DNA from: Stentor coeruleus
Lineage: Eukaryota; Ciliophora; Heterotrichea; Heterotrichida; Stentoridae
DNA length: 64,000 nucleotides
NCBI GenBank assembly: GCA_001970955.1
Contig: MPUH01000086.1
Coordinates: 49,949 to 113,948, forward strand
Direction: 5' to 3'
Shown: positions 53,340-63,480 of the stretch, piece by piece
Layout of the letters: every line of letters begins with the position of its first letter
Numbering within the stretch: position 1 is the stretch's first letter
Translations under genes and position numbers: made by a program
The notes under the pieces: model-generated
The model's input: only the letters and a program-made list of their open reading frames with translations
Told to the model about the DNA's origin: nothing
The model's database searches: none

Positions 53340-53800
53340 ACCTGACCAGGATATCCAATAGTTACTTTTGATGGGAGAAAGCTCTCTTTTAATCCCTCTA
53401 ACATAAAAGGTAACTTTTCTCAGAGCAAACGGTTTATTCAGTACGACGTAGATGCTAAAAAGTAGGCTGCCAGGGCCCTGGAACTTATAATAACCTAGCT
53501 GAAGAATTATGAAGAAGCAGATCTAAAGGAGCTTCAGTGTATAAAGAATATCACGGAGGTAAGGACGTCTTAAACAATGATTATTTCTTTTACGGTAATT
53601 AACTTGTGCTTGAACCAACATTTGTTATGAAGAGTAGGAGCACAAATAATAAAGAAATAGGTGCTGATGCCTCACAATTATTAGCAAGTCCTAACACTAC
53701 ATCAAGCTTTTATAAAGACTACCATAGTAAAAGAAACTCAAAATCTACACGAACAGTATCAGCTAAGTCTCCTTACATGCCAAGAGTAAGAAACATGTAA
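53340..53800 (+). pseudogene. Decayed SHIPPO/STPGR-like sperm-tail-repeat gene
   Basis: Plus-strand sequence reads VTFDGRKLSFNPSNIKGNFS and KRFIQYDVDAKK to a TAG. After a frameshift it continues QGPGTYNNLAEEL, TGA, RSRSKGASVYKEYHGGKDVL, NNDYFFYGN, TAA, LVLEPTFVMKSRSTNNKEIG, and ends in RTVSAKSPYMPRVRNM at TAA 53798. The PGTYN core and Ser-rich basic tail recall SHIPPO repeats of axonemal proteins. The stops are not removable as 15-nt introns. The last segment alone gives a 64-residue open frame, but its head is not an ATG. Read as a recent pseudogene. Confidence 0.5.
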
Positions 53801-53832
53801 TTACTAAGTTTAAGTAGTAAGTAACTTAAATA

Positions 53833-56800
53833 TTACCCTTGCTTACTGAGTTTTTCGCTAATTTTACTTAGAACACTGTTGTTTTTTTCGAAGTAACCGT
53901 TCATCTCCTGCTTGAATAAAGTTTGGGCTTCTTTCATACTTTTGATGCTTTCTTCGATCTGTCCAACATTAACATTAGTCATTTTATCATTGATGAGCTC
54001 AAGATTTCTTTGCATTTTATCAAGTTTAGACTTGATGAATTTGCATCTTTCGATAACTTTATCTTGCTGCTTTTCATCTTCAACGAAATTAATATAGTGC
54101 AAGTAATGCTTAGCAGTGATATTTTTTTTCCAGAACATAACCCTCTCAACTTCAATAATCATTCTTGTAAGTTCTTGCAGGTTAGCCACATAAGAATCTT
54201 GACTAACTCTAGCAGCTGTATCAGAAAGAATTGAAATAAGCAAGTTAAGCATAATCATAGGATTCATCATGGTCGCCAAAAAGAAAACAACCCAATCAAA
54301 CACAGCTGTATAATCAGTGTTGAAATCTCCAAGATCAAGTCTATACGAAGTAGTTAAATATAATAAAAATGATGTACTAGGGTTACGAAGATAAAAAATA
54401 AAAGCAAAACCAATAGTTGAATATGCAAGGATCGTAAAGAACACACGCATATCCAAAATAACTCTACCTAATAGTCGAACCATATACCTTGTCCCTTCAA
54501 ACATACGGAAATACGAAATTCCTCTAAGCCAAGAAAAAATAATAACAGCTAAAAGCTTGTTATAACTGTATTCATCATACCAGTAAACACTGATGATGTA
54601 TACAAAGAAACTCCAAGTCCTAAGCTGGTCGAAAATATTCCAAACATCAAAAAAGTAGTTCTTATAATCAGTGACAAATTGAAGGATTTCTAATGAGAAT
54701 AATATCAGATGGGCAGCTAAGACAAAGCCTAAAAAGTCATTATTTTGCATAAAGCTCACAGTATAGACTGATAAGAGAATCATGTATACTATATAAATAA
54801 ACCCTTGTGTGTTGACTAAAGTTTGAATTTTTTCCCATTTGCAAGTTAAAAATTCTTTCACTACCCTTGAATTGTATACAGCCTCATCACCATTAAGCAG
54901 AGATTCTAAGAAGTCTAAACTTCCTTGTGTTCCAAGTTCAATATCTAGTAAACATAAAGAATGCTGAAATACTACAGGTCGGCCTGTACTAGAAAAATAT
55001 TCTTTCCCAATAATATCTTCAGCTATAACTACTAAGCTTTCTGAAGTATGGAGTATCGGAAGCTCAGTTTCATGAAGGCAGAATTCTGGAAGTTGATTTC
55101 CTTCAGCTTTTTTAAATATCAGATCATATATTTTTGATATATCTGGATACTCAATTCCATTTAGCTGAGTCAAACATTTTTCTATCGATGCAAAAGCTCT
55201 AATATTCCTTTTTCCCAACTCAGACTTCATATGTTTAAAGCAAACATCAATAATGTTTTTATATTCCAGGTCTACAGATATTGATAAAGGATTTTCATAA
55301 TTAATCGTACTGAAAAACTTTGCCTTGTTTTTAGCATCAAATAAAGAGTGACTTAAGTCGTCTATACGATTTGAATATGCTAAAATATGCGCAACACTGA
55401 CTAAATAAGGGACTATTACCCAATGATTATGAGCTTCAGTGTATTCAGCTATAGAGTCTTTTTTCTGAGAGTCTATAATAAACTTCATATACTGTTGTTG
55501 AGAACCTTGGCTTAAGCCGACAATCCTCGTGTTAATAGAAAGCATAGGGTTATCTTCGATGAAAATTGTATGGCCTTCAGATACTGCTATAGTTTTCTCA
55601 TCGCTTGTAACTGAAAGAGAACCTCCTGCAAATTTAGTGCTTGTTTGAAACATAATAGAAAGGTTGTCAACTTGCCAGTAATTGAGAACATTTTCTTGCA
55701 AGCACACCAAGTAGGTAAAATCCGAAGATAAATAAAAACCTTTAACTTTCCCTTGGCCCATCTCTCTGATTGGCATATAGTACATAAGGATACCATCAAT
55801 ATTCCACACAATAATTTCATCTTCTGAAGCTGAGATAACCCAATCATTGCTTGTGGCAATCATGCAGTCAATTCCAGACTTATGTCCTTTAAAAGTTGCT
55901 ACTTTTTCTCCTTTAGCTAGATTCCATTTACCGATTTCACTATCTAATGATGCACTTAATAAATATTCATTGTCAAGAATGAAAGCTAAAGAACTAACAA
56001 TATCCTTGTGTCCTTTTAATTGATCTTTTTTTTCCATAACATCAGCATCATAGATAAGAATCCTACTAAGTTCATCACTTACAGCCATAGAAAATCCGTC
56101 TGTTGAAAAAGACATACTAATCCCTGGGCTTCCTAAAGGAGTTTCTTCAACAAGACCAGTACTAAAAGTCCACCTATATATTAATTTATTTGATGAGCAA
56201 ATGCAAACATATTCACCTTGTGGTGGGACTGCTGCTATGATTAACTGACCTTCAAGCTGGATTGAATCCTGCATAAGATTATTTCTAAAATCCCAAAGTA
56301 TAGCTAAGCCATCATCTCCTATAGAAAGTAACTCAAAACCATTAGGCATAAAAAGTACTTTATTAACTTTTTCTTTATGGTGAGTATACCTAGCATTTTT
56401 ATGTAGGCTTGGTATAGACCAAGACATTATTGCATTATAATCTTGAGAAAAGTACACTTTACTTAAATCCTTTGCCACTTTGAAGTGCATCACTGGCTTA
56501 TCAAGCAAGTTCATTGTATAAGGCAAGCTTTCCACTCTCATATTCCATACAATAATGTTATTGTCACCACTTGCAGTAACCATATTCTCGTTATTATTAA
56601 TAAATGTGATCCCTGTAACAATATCCTTGTGGTCTATCATTTCATAGATTTTCATCAAAACATTATCTAGCCTCCAGACAATCACTTTAAAATCCTCAAA
56701 ACCAGCTGCAATATGCTTGCGGTTTTGACTAAAAGTCACTAATAATGGTCTTGAAGTATAAGGTTCAGTGCTCTGAAGTTTGGTAAAAGTATCAGCATGG

Positions 56801-57459
56801 ATAAGCCTAACAGTATTATTATCAAGTCCAACAGCTATAAGTGTTCCATCATCACTGATATCTAGACAAGCAACTTTGTCTTGAGTTTCAATGCGATGCT
56901 GATCGATACGTTTGCGATAATAGTCTTTTGTTGTACTAAGCTTCATTATCTGCACTTCTTCTGTGTAATTGCAATAGTAAAGCCATTCTTCATTAGATCC
57001 TAACTTCATTGTAACATTTAATATTGGGCCTTCATCGTTGTTTAGTCTAATCGGTGAGTAGTTAAGCTCAATTTTGTGAAGGCTTTTTAGTGTTGGGTAC
57101 TCAAGGAAATGGATGTCAGACTTAGAGCTGCAAAAGACTACTTGTTGTTCATTTAGCACAAATAATATACTCACTACCGAGTAAATCCCACATTTTTCTT
57201 CGTCACGGATTTTTACTTTTTTCAACATATCATATACTGCAACATTTCCATGCTCGCCACCTATTACTAGAGTTTCTTCATCTTTACTGATATCAAAAGA
57301 CACTGGTTTGAAGTCTAAGTTATAGAGGGTTGGAAGTTGTTTGTTGCAGTAATCAAGAAGATCATCAAGACATTCAGTAAAGCTTTCTGGCTTTTTAGGA
57401 GTCTCGGCTGCTTCTTCGACTGATAAAGTTTTTGAGAGTAAGTATTGCAGACCACTCAT
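53833..57459 (-). CDS. WD40-repeat / ion-channel fusion protein (1208 aa)
   Basis: A single uninterrupted frame. Residues about 60-660 contain many WD40-type blades: TLVIGGEHGNVAVYDM, HKDIVTGITFINNNENMVTA, SGDNNIIVWNMR, GDDGLAILWDFR, GHKDIVSSLAFILDNEYLLS and GHKSGIDCMIATSNDWVISA, enough for two propellers. Residues about 660-870 form a soluble helical linker. Residues about 880-1075 hold a six-segment TRP/polycystin-like ion-transport domain with an S4-S5-like LLAVIIFSWLRGISYFRMFE, a pore-helix region around LTTSYRLDLGDF and a last span MMNPMIMLNLLISILSDTAA. A C-terminal coiled coil (1095-1208) could drive tetramer assembly. ATG 57459 (ATATAAATG context), TAA stop. A cation channel gated or anchored by its propeller is inferred. 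Confidence 0.88.
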   Translation of the reverse strand: MSGLQYLLSKTLSVEEAAETPKKPESFTECLDDLLDYCNKQLPTLYNLDFKPVSFDISKDEETLVIGGEHGNVAVYDMLKKVKIRDEEKCGIYSVVSILFVLNEQQVVFCSSKSDIHFLEYPTLKSLHKIELNYSPIRLNNDEGPILNVTMKLGSNEEWLYYCNYTEEVQIMKLSTTKDYYRKRIDQHRIETQDKVACLDISDDGTLIAVGLDNNTVRLIHADTFTKLQSTEPYTSRPLLVTFSQNRKHIAAGFEDFKVIVWRLDNVLMKIYEMIDHKDIVTGITFINNNENMVTASGDNNIIVWNMRVESLPYTMNLLDKPVMHFKVAKDLSKVYFSQDYNAIMSWSIPSLHKNARYTHHKEKVNKVLFMPNGFELLSIGDDGLAILWDFRNNLMQDSIQLEGQLIIAAVPPQGEYVCICSSNKLIYRWTFSTGLVEETPLGSPGISMSFSTDGFSMAVSDELSRILIYDADVMEKKDQLKGHKDIVSSLAFILDNEYLLSASLDSEIGKWNLAKGEKVATFKGHKSGIDCMIATSNDWVISASEDEIIVWNIDGILMYYMPIREMGQGKVKGFYLSSDFTYLVCLQENVLNYWQVDNLSIMFQTSTKFAGGSLSVTSDEKTIAVSEGHTIFIEDNPMLSINTRIVGLSQGSQQQYMKFIIDSQKKDSIAEYTEAHNHWVIVPYLVSVAHILAYSNRIDDLSHSLFDAKNKAKFFSTINYENPLSISVDLEYKNIIDVCFKHMKSELGKRNIRAFASIEKCLTQLNGIEYPDISKIYDLIFKKAEGNQLPEFCLHETELPILHTSESLVVIAEDIIGKEYFSSTGRPVVFQHSLCLLDIELGTQGSLDFLESLLNGDEAVYNSRVVKEFLTCKWEKIQTLVNTQGFIYIVYMILLSVYTVSFMQNNDFLGFVLAAHLILFSLEILQFVTDYKNYFFDVWNIFDQLRTWSFFVYIISVYWYDEYSYNKLLAVIIFSWLRGISYFRMFEGTRYMVRLLGRVILDMRVFFTILAYSTIGFAFIFYLRNPSTSFLLYLTTSYRLDLGDFNTDYTAVFDWVVFFLATMMNPMIMLNLLISILSDTAARVSQDSYVANLQELTRMIIEVERVMFWKKNITAKHYLHYINFVEDEKQQDKVIERCKFIKSKLDKMQRNLELINDKMTNVNVGQIEESIKSMKEAQTLFKQEMNGYFEKNNSVLSKISEKLSKQG

Positions 57460-58079
57460 TTATATTTTTAAACCTTCTTAGAAATATGAGTGAATTCAGA
57501 TTGGAAATAAAGCTTTAGGTGGATATTTTAATAAAAGTGATTGTTTTTATATGATTTAAGATATATTTCTTGAAAATCATCTAGCAAAAATGCAGACTAT
57601 AGAAATATGCACAGCTAAAAACGATATGAGAAAACTTGAAAGATTAGAGTAGATATTTTAGGTATTTTAAATACTTGAAAAATTATATTAGAAATGAAAT
57701 AAGATAAATTTAGTTATGGGCAATTGCTTGAATCCCTGCTAAGTTTGATGATTTCTAATTTTTATTATATTGGTAAGAAAACCAGTTGAGAATCTGATAG
57801 CTTAGTATTTATTGCTTTGGATATGTCTTAACTCATTTTAAGCATTTTGAAGTCAAACTACTAAAATAATTACTGAAAAAAAATTTGAGCAAGCATTATT
57901 AAGAGCTGAGAACGATTAGATATATATAAACTTTAAAAAATGTATAACCTCAAATCAAGAGTTTATTTTAAAATCTTACACTAATAATACAAAAGTTACT
58001 ATACAATTCACAATGTATTTTATATAAGTATGAAGTAAAAAATATATGATGTAAAAGTAGATTCCAAGTCTACTATAAT
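57460..58079. other. Divergent intergenic region
   Basis: AT-rich gap between divergent channel and SPRY genes. TATAATATG immediately precedes the SPRY start. No other feature. Confidence 0.5.
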
Positions 58080-58991
58080 ATGATATCTGATGAGAAATGG
58101 GTTTATACTTCATGGGGCTATGGAAAAGTGATAGAACAACACAAATCACAAGCTATTGTCCAATTGTCTTGGGGAGGGGTAGGATACTTAACTCCTTCCT
58201 CATTACAATCATCAATTCGCATTACAGTAAAACTATTCACTCTTGACCGTAAAACTCTTAGCTTCGACTGGGACATTTCACAAGACTTTTCTCATCTCAT
58301 CACACTTATCCATAAGCAGCAATCCCTTCCTCCAACAGTCCAGGTCCGATTGTTTCTAACCAGGGGTAAGATCATACAAATCAGCTCATATGATTCACCA
58401 CTTTCGCTTAAAATAAAAAATGATACAAGGCTCGTTGCTATAACAAAACAGTGTTTTACATGGGATACTTCAAAAAAATCCCCAAACATAGAGCTTTTAG
58501 ATGACTTTCTAACAATCCGCAAAAAGGAAGAAAGTGAAATCAACTATGACTCTATTTTTGGAAGTGTTGAACTCAGTACAGGGAGCCACGAGTGGGAAAT
58601 TAAGTTAGATTTTATGATGCAATTTGATGAGGAAGAAGAAGTATTTATAGGAGTGGCTACTAAGAATTTTAATCTTGAAGGTAACCCATTAGATGGAGAA
58701 TATTGGGGATTTATGTGTATTGGATGCAGGAAAATAGGAAACCGAGTTCATGAAGAATATGGAGAAAGGATAGTGGCAGGAGATGTTGTGAAAGTGAAAC
58801 TTGAGTACAAAAACACAAAAGGAACACTTTCCTTTGCAAAAAATGGGTTTGAATTTGGCAATGCATTCACTGATGTACCACCAAAGGTTTTTCCAGTGGT
58901 CACACTTAATTATCCAAAAATTCAGGTCTCCCTTGGAAAAATCATGGGAGTATGGGCTGCCATCGGTAGTAATAATAAATTATTCCTTTAG
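58080..58991 (+). CDS. SPRY-domain protein (303 aa)
   Basis: ATG 58080. The first 40 residues (WVYTSWGYGKVIEQ, then QAIVQLSWGGVGYLTPSSLQ) resemble a small SH3-like barrel often found at the head of ciliate proteins. A ubiquitin-like-looking stretch follows (ITVKLFTLDRKTLSFDWDIS, residues 48-115). The rest (about 145-295) is a SPRY domain: SVELSTGSHEWEIKLDFM, EEVFIGVATKNFNLEGNPLD, EYWGFMCIGCRKIGNRVHEE, GDVVKVKLEYKNTKGTLSFA with KNG, and FPVVTLNYPKIQVSLG. SPRY domains are protein-binding platforms and are used by ubiquitin-ligase adaptors, RyR channels and others. Substrate unknown. TAG stop, no intron needed. Confidence 0.88.
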   Translation: MISDEKWVYTSWGYGKVIEQHKSQAIVQLSWGGVGYLTPSSLQSSIRITVKLFTLDRKTLSFDWDISQDFSHLITLIHKQQSLPPTVQVRLFLTRGKIIQISSYDSPLSLKIKNDTRLVAITKQCFTWDTSKKSPNIELLDDFLTIRKKEESEINYDSIFGSVELSTGSHEWEIKLDFMMQFDEEEEVFIGVATKNFNLEGNPLDGEYWGFMCIGCRKIGNRVHEEYGERIVAGDVVKVKLEYKNTKGTLSFAKNGFEFGNAFTDVPPKVFPVVTLNYPKIQVSLGKIMGVWAAIGSNNKLFL

Positions 58992-59177
58992 CCTCAGTAA
59001 GATTATAGGGCTTTGTCTTAGTAATAATAAATCTAAACAAAGTTTCTTGAGGCTAAGGTTTTGGAGCTGAGTAGTTAGGCTTATATAATAAAATATTATT
59101 AATTGGGAAGTTATAAATTTTTATGTATAATAAATGAATTTTGTAAGATGTAAAAGATTATAGGAATAATTAAAAAA

Positions 59178-61379
59178 ATGAGGAAATGCTGGAGTGCTAA
59201 AAGGTGTGTTAATAGATCGAGACCGACTTCAAAGTATACAAGGCCAAAAATAAACCAAGAATCTGCTTCTAGCCAACGATTCAGGACATTAATGAACATT
59301 GACTTGTCTAATACTTTACCAAGACCAGCAACAGCAGGCTCAGCATGGGCAAGTTCACGAACCATTGCCCTTCAAACGACTAACGAAGAAATACCAGGAA
59401 TAAAATTTGACGACGTTAAAAAAGTATATTTGGCCAAATGCAAAGACCTTGATATTTTATATAATAAAGATCAGGAGCAGCGGTTTTTTAATTTCTGCAG
59501 TAAATCATTTGCAAACAGAACTATGGGGTTGAATGAAAATGGTTTAGGACTTGAAAGCATAAAAGTAATCGCAGGTATCTTAAAACAAAATTTTTATTTT
59601 TGTCGGCTAAACTTAAGTAAAAATAACATTGGTGAGCAAGGCTTGAACATTTTAGCTAATGTTTTAATAAAAAGCAAGTCAATTATCTCTATAGACATAA
59701 GCAGTAATGATATAGGTGTTGAAGGTACTTCAAAGTTTTTCGATTTATTAAAAGAAAGTGAGTGTGTTGTTTCTATTAACATATCTTCATTAGAAGGATT
59801 GCATCGTAATCGTCTTGGCATTCAAGGAGCAGAAGCTGTGAGCAATTATTTAACATACAACAAAGTGCTAACACATCTAAATATAAGCGATACAAGCATA
59901 GGAAAAGAAGGTTTGGAGCATATAATTCAAGGAATTGCAAACAATAAAGTGTTAATATTCTTAGACCTCAGCAATAATGGATTTTCGTATCATAGCATTG
60001 AAGATTTTTGTAAATGCCTTATATCAACTAATCTTTCTGAACTAGATCTTTCAGGAAATAAGATAGGAGGAAAAGGTTGCGAGCCATTTGCAAAATTACT
60101 ATCAAACAAGTTGGAAAAGCCTTGCCCTTTAATCAAACTCGGCCTTTCATCATGCGAAATATCAAGTCAGGGAGCAAAAAAAATATTTGAATCACTTGAA
60201 AACAATGCATCTATTATTAGCTTGCTGTTTGATAATAATGACATAGGTCTTGGTACTGGTGGAGCTATTGGTAAATGCTTTCATTTAAATGGAACTTTAA
60301 AATTTGTATCCTTATCAAATTGCAACCTTAGAGATGACAATTTAGTTAGACTTTGTGAAGGACTTAGTAAAAATATAGGATTGAAAAAGCTAAAACTTTG
60401 CAAAAACCTTATAAGCGATTCAGGTGCTTTGAATATTGCAGATATGCTTTGTCGTAATAGTAATCTTGTATCTTTAGACTTGAGTTACAATTTTATTAAA
60501 AACCAAGGCGGAGTGGCTATTGCTAATTCTTTAAGTAAAAACAGTACAATAGAAAAACTTTTCTTTACAGAGAATTCTATGAAGGATGAAACTGGAATGC
60601 TACTTTCAGAAATCACTAGGTTCAAAGGTAATCTATTGAAAATCGAACTTTCAATGAATCCAATTAATTTGAAATATGTTAAAGAAATTAAAGATAATTT
60701 GATAAAAAATAATTTAAATTACAAAACCCTACTATCGCCAAGACTTCGGATGGAAAATGAAAAACTAACCAGAAGTGAGTATAATATTGAACAAATTAAA
60801 GTAAAAATACAGGAAAAAGTTAAAGAAAAAGTTGATGTAAAGGACAAAATTTCAAAACAAACAGTAAGATTGCAAACAACTATTGTGGAAGAAAAGGAGA
60901 AGTATCAGCTAGTTAAAGAAGAATTTTTAAAAGTTAAGGCAAAAAGCCAAGATTTAAGCAAAGAAATTGAAAAGATTTTACATGAAATGACAAAAATTCG
61001 TTACCAAGGAGACAAAGATCAAAAAGAACTACAAGAGTTAACAGCATTTACTGTTCTTGATATTAAAAAATATGAAAAACAAAGTAAGATATAAGTAGAA
61101 GCGCAAATGAAAGAAGAATTTGGGCTTAAAAGAGCACAGTTACAAAATGAAATTATTGAAATTAATTACTATAAAAAAGATGCTGAAATAGCAAGAGATA
61201 GTGCTTTAAGTTCATTTGATCTTGCTAGAAATAAAGTTCAGTCAATGAAAGAAGAAATAGACCTTATAAAAAATCCTAAAAAAGTTAATGAAGAGGTTAA
61301 AAAATCAAGAGGAAGAAAGAAGAGAAGGTCGCGATCACCTGCAAAAACTAGTAGAAAAATAATCAAACCAAAAAAATAA
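59178..61379 (+). CDS. RNI-type leucine-rich-repeat protein with C-terminal coiled coil (728 aa, one intron)
   Basis: ATG 59178. Residues 1-75 are a basic, Ser/Arg-rich head. From about 130 to 510 run ribonuclease-inhibitor-type LRRs of about 28 residues: FCRLNLSKNNIGEQGLNILA, IISIDISSNDIGVEGTSKFF, LTHLNISDTSIGKEGLEHII, LIFLDLSNNGFSYHSIEDFC, LSELDLSGNKIGGKGCEPFA and LVSLDLSYNFIKNQGGVAIA. Residues about 535-728 are a Lys/Glu-rich coiled coil ending in a basic tail (KKSRGRKKRRSRSPAKTSRK). Intron 61084-61098 carries the frame past an apparent stop into the last 95 residues. LRR-plus-coil proteins of this type in ciliates are often axonemal or basal-body components, so a ciliary role is plausible. 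TAA stop. Confidence 0.88.
61084..61098 (+). other. 15-nt intron in the LRR gene (GTAAGATATAAGTAG)
   Basis: Covers an in-frame TAA; removal joins KYEKQ to KAQMKEEFGLKR and continues the coiled coil without a break in heptad-like spacing. Confidence 0.9.
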
Positions 61380-61633
61380 TATTTCTGATTTCTTAATAAT
61401 TTGAATATGCTTAAATCAGCTAAATATTTTTAATACTTCTTTTTTCTAAATAATCGTGAATTAGTCTTATATTCGATGTTTCTTAGGTTTTATATTATTA
61501 TTCAACAATATTTTTTTGCAGTTATAGAATTATATACGAAATATAAAGTATAAATCTTTGCAATTTCTAAGCATTCAATATCTTAGATCATATCAGCAAA
61601 TTTAAAATTTATCTATAATTATGCTTATTAAGC

Positions 61634-62944
61634 CTACATAAAGTCATCATCCCATTCTTCATCTAACACCTCGTCTTCTCCAAACTCTCCAACTTCAAGT
61701 TGATATCTTAAAAAGCCTCCAATACCCCCAAAACCTCTTACAAACTGCATACCTTCCTGGCTTTTATCAGTAACAAACTCCAACGCAGCACCAAATTTTG
61801 TATAATTCTCAACAATCCATTCAGCCAATGGACTTTTATCTATACACTCTAACTCAACTCCATTTTCCATATAATGCTCATTTTTCTTTTCTTCTTCTAG
61901 AGTTAAATACAAAATCTTCTCAGTTTGGTTATTTGGATTACGAAGAACAACTCTAATATTTTCTAAACCTTCAAAAAGTAAAATGGTTTCAATAGCACCC
62001 ATTGTCAAAGCACGAATTGTATCGTTAACTCCATAGCAATATTTCCTAGAATCTAATGAAACTTCTTCAAAGAATTTCCCAACAATTTTTTTCTCACGAA
62101 TAAACCTAACATTTAATAAAGTCTCAGCACTTAGTTCTATAGCTTGGTTAAATCCATTTTCCCCACCATAGGCAATATCCACAATATTAACGACCTTTGG
62201 CTGTAATCTTTGATCAAACATATCACTGACATATAAATCCTTTTTGAATTCTGCGCTTCCTGCTAAAATAAGGCCCGTAACATTTGCTCTATCATTAGTA
62301 ATGAACATCTGAGTAGCAGTTTCAGCAACTTTTCTCAAATAGTTATGCCTTGACTCCATCCTTAGCCTTGCAAAACGAACACTTGACTGACCACCTCTTC
62401 TATGCTTTTTCGGTAAGTCCACAGAGAATTTGTGAAGAATTTCTCTGGTATTTCCTTGAAGTGTACCAAAGAGGACTCCATTACCATCAACTATGATAAA
62501 GCCAAATTTATCATCAGTTTCTAAGAGTTCTTTCAATACTGATGTCTCAAATTTGTTATCACATAGATAAAGTGAAGTATTTATTGGTCTGAATGGCTGA
62601 AGGTCGAATGTATATTTTTTTTCGCAAATTCCTTCCTCATTTATAACCTCACCACAGTAAACTATCAAGCCATTTAAGGGAACTCGATTATTGTAAAGCT
62701 TAAGACGCTCTTTTACTGAAGTTAAAGCGCTTTGGACTGCTTGGCGGACTACACGAGATTTAATGTTAGCAGCTTTGCCGTATTCTTCTGTTATCATTTT
62801 GTTGATTAAAGGTAGTTGCTCTTTGGGAGGAATGATAAGTGAGATTAGAGAAGTTCCATTTCCTCTGGCTCTTTCAAGACTCTGGATGAGTCTTTTCACT
62901 TTCCAAAGTTCAATATTCTTCTCAAGCTCATCTTGACCTTCCAT
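61634..62944 (-). CDS. ETF1: Eukaryotic translation termination factor eRF1 (436 aa) with variant TASNIKS motif
   Basis: eRF1 reads all three stop codons in the ribosomal A site and triggers peptide release. Length 436 matches the animal protein (437). The codon-reading N domain has [13 protein letters not shown], the motif KAANIKS at residues 57-63 where most standard-code eukaryotes have TASNIKS, and an intact YLCDNKF (YxCxxxF). The release motif is in [17 protein letters not shown] (GGQ near 183). The C domain shows [50 protein letters not shown] and an acidic tail ([14 protein letters not shown]) for eRF3 binding. ATG 62944 has the context ATATAAATG. TAG stop. Convergent with the LRR gene. 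Confidence 0.97.
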   Translation of the reverse strand: MEGQDELEKNIELWKVKRLIQSLERARGNGTSLISLIIPPKEQLPLINKMITEEYGKAANIKSRVVRQAVQSALTSVKERLKLYNNRVPLNGLIVYCGEVINEEGICEKKYTFDLQPFRPINTSLYLCDNKFETSVLKELLETDDKFGFIIVDGNGVLFGTLQGNTREILHKFSVDLPKKHRRGGQSSVRFARLRMESRHNYLRKVAETATQMFITNDRANVTGLILAGSAEFKKDLYVSDMFDQRLQPKVVNIVDIAYGGENGFNQAIELSAETLLNVRFIREKKIVGKFFEEVSLDSRKYCYGVNDTIRALTMGAIETILLFEGLENIRVVLRNPNNQTEKILYLTLEEEKKNEHYMENGVELECIDKSPLAEWIVENYTKFGAALEFVTDKSQEGMQFVRGFGGIGGFLRYQLEVGEFGEDEVLDEEWDDDFM

Positions 62945-63297
62945 TTATATCTTAGTATGAGAGCATCTAAAATAAAATTCAATTCCAATGATTTATATTG
63001 CTGGAATTGGACGCAAACAAAATTTAGCAAGCTCCTTAGCTGTTTATTATATGATAAATATTTTTTGTATAATATTTTTAACTATCATTTTAATAAATGG
63101 CAGATTCCCAAGTCCAATCACCTGAAATACTACCAAAAAACATAGTAAAATATGGTTTCCTAAAGAAAATTAATGTAATGAGGAGCTTTGGGTTTTGAAT
63201 ACTACAGAAAAGAAGTGATTTCTTATCTGTATGAAAGTATTGGAAAAATTTATATGAAAACTGCTGAAATTCTATATAGAAAATGATGTTAAAGTTT
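62945..63297. other. AT-rich spacer
   Basis: Upstream of eRF1, presumably with its promoter. No other feature. Confidence 0.5.
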
Positions 63298-63299
63298 CA

Positions 63300-63480
63300 A
63301 TGTGTCACCCTATACAGGCAGGTGCCGTAAAATTTTTTATGAAAATAATATGAAATTTTGATGTGAAAAATAATGCCATATATTTGTGGATGGACAGGGT
63401 GATAAAAAATTATAAGAAATTATGAAGCAGATGCTAGTGGTTCACCTCCGAAAAGGGCGGCTGTACGTATCTGCTGATTA
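63300..63480. ncRNA. Candidate two-hairpin structured RNA (strand unknown)
   Basis: An unusually GC-rich island. Hairpin 1 is closed by TCACCCT 63305-63311 with AGGGTGA 63396-63402 and contains the small hairpin GGC-AGGT-GCC (63317-63326). After an AT-rich hinge, hairpin 2 is closed by AGCAGATGC 63426-63434 with GTATCTGCT 63467-63475 (one G-U) around a CCTCC...GGCGG inner stem. Two hairpins joined by an ATAAAA-containing hinge recall H/ACA snoRNAs, but no ACA box follows on the plus strand. Family not identified. Confidence 0.35.

Noticed and set aside
63426-63475. Possible tRNA, because of the seven-base closing stem
   Set aside because: The enclosed segment is only 36 bases and has no anticodon or T arm, too short for a tRNA.
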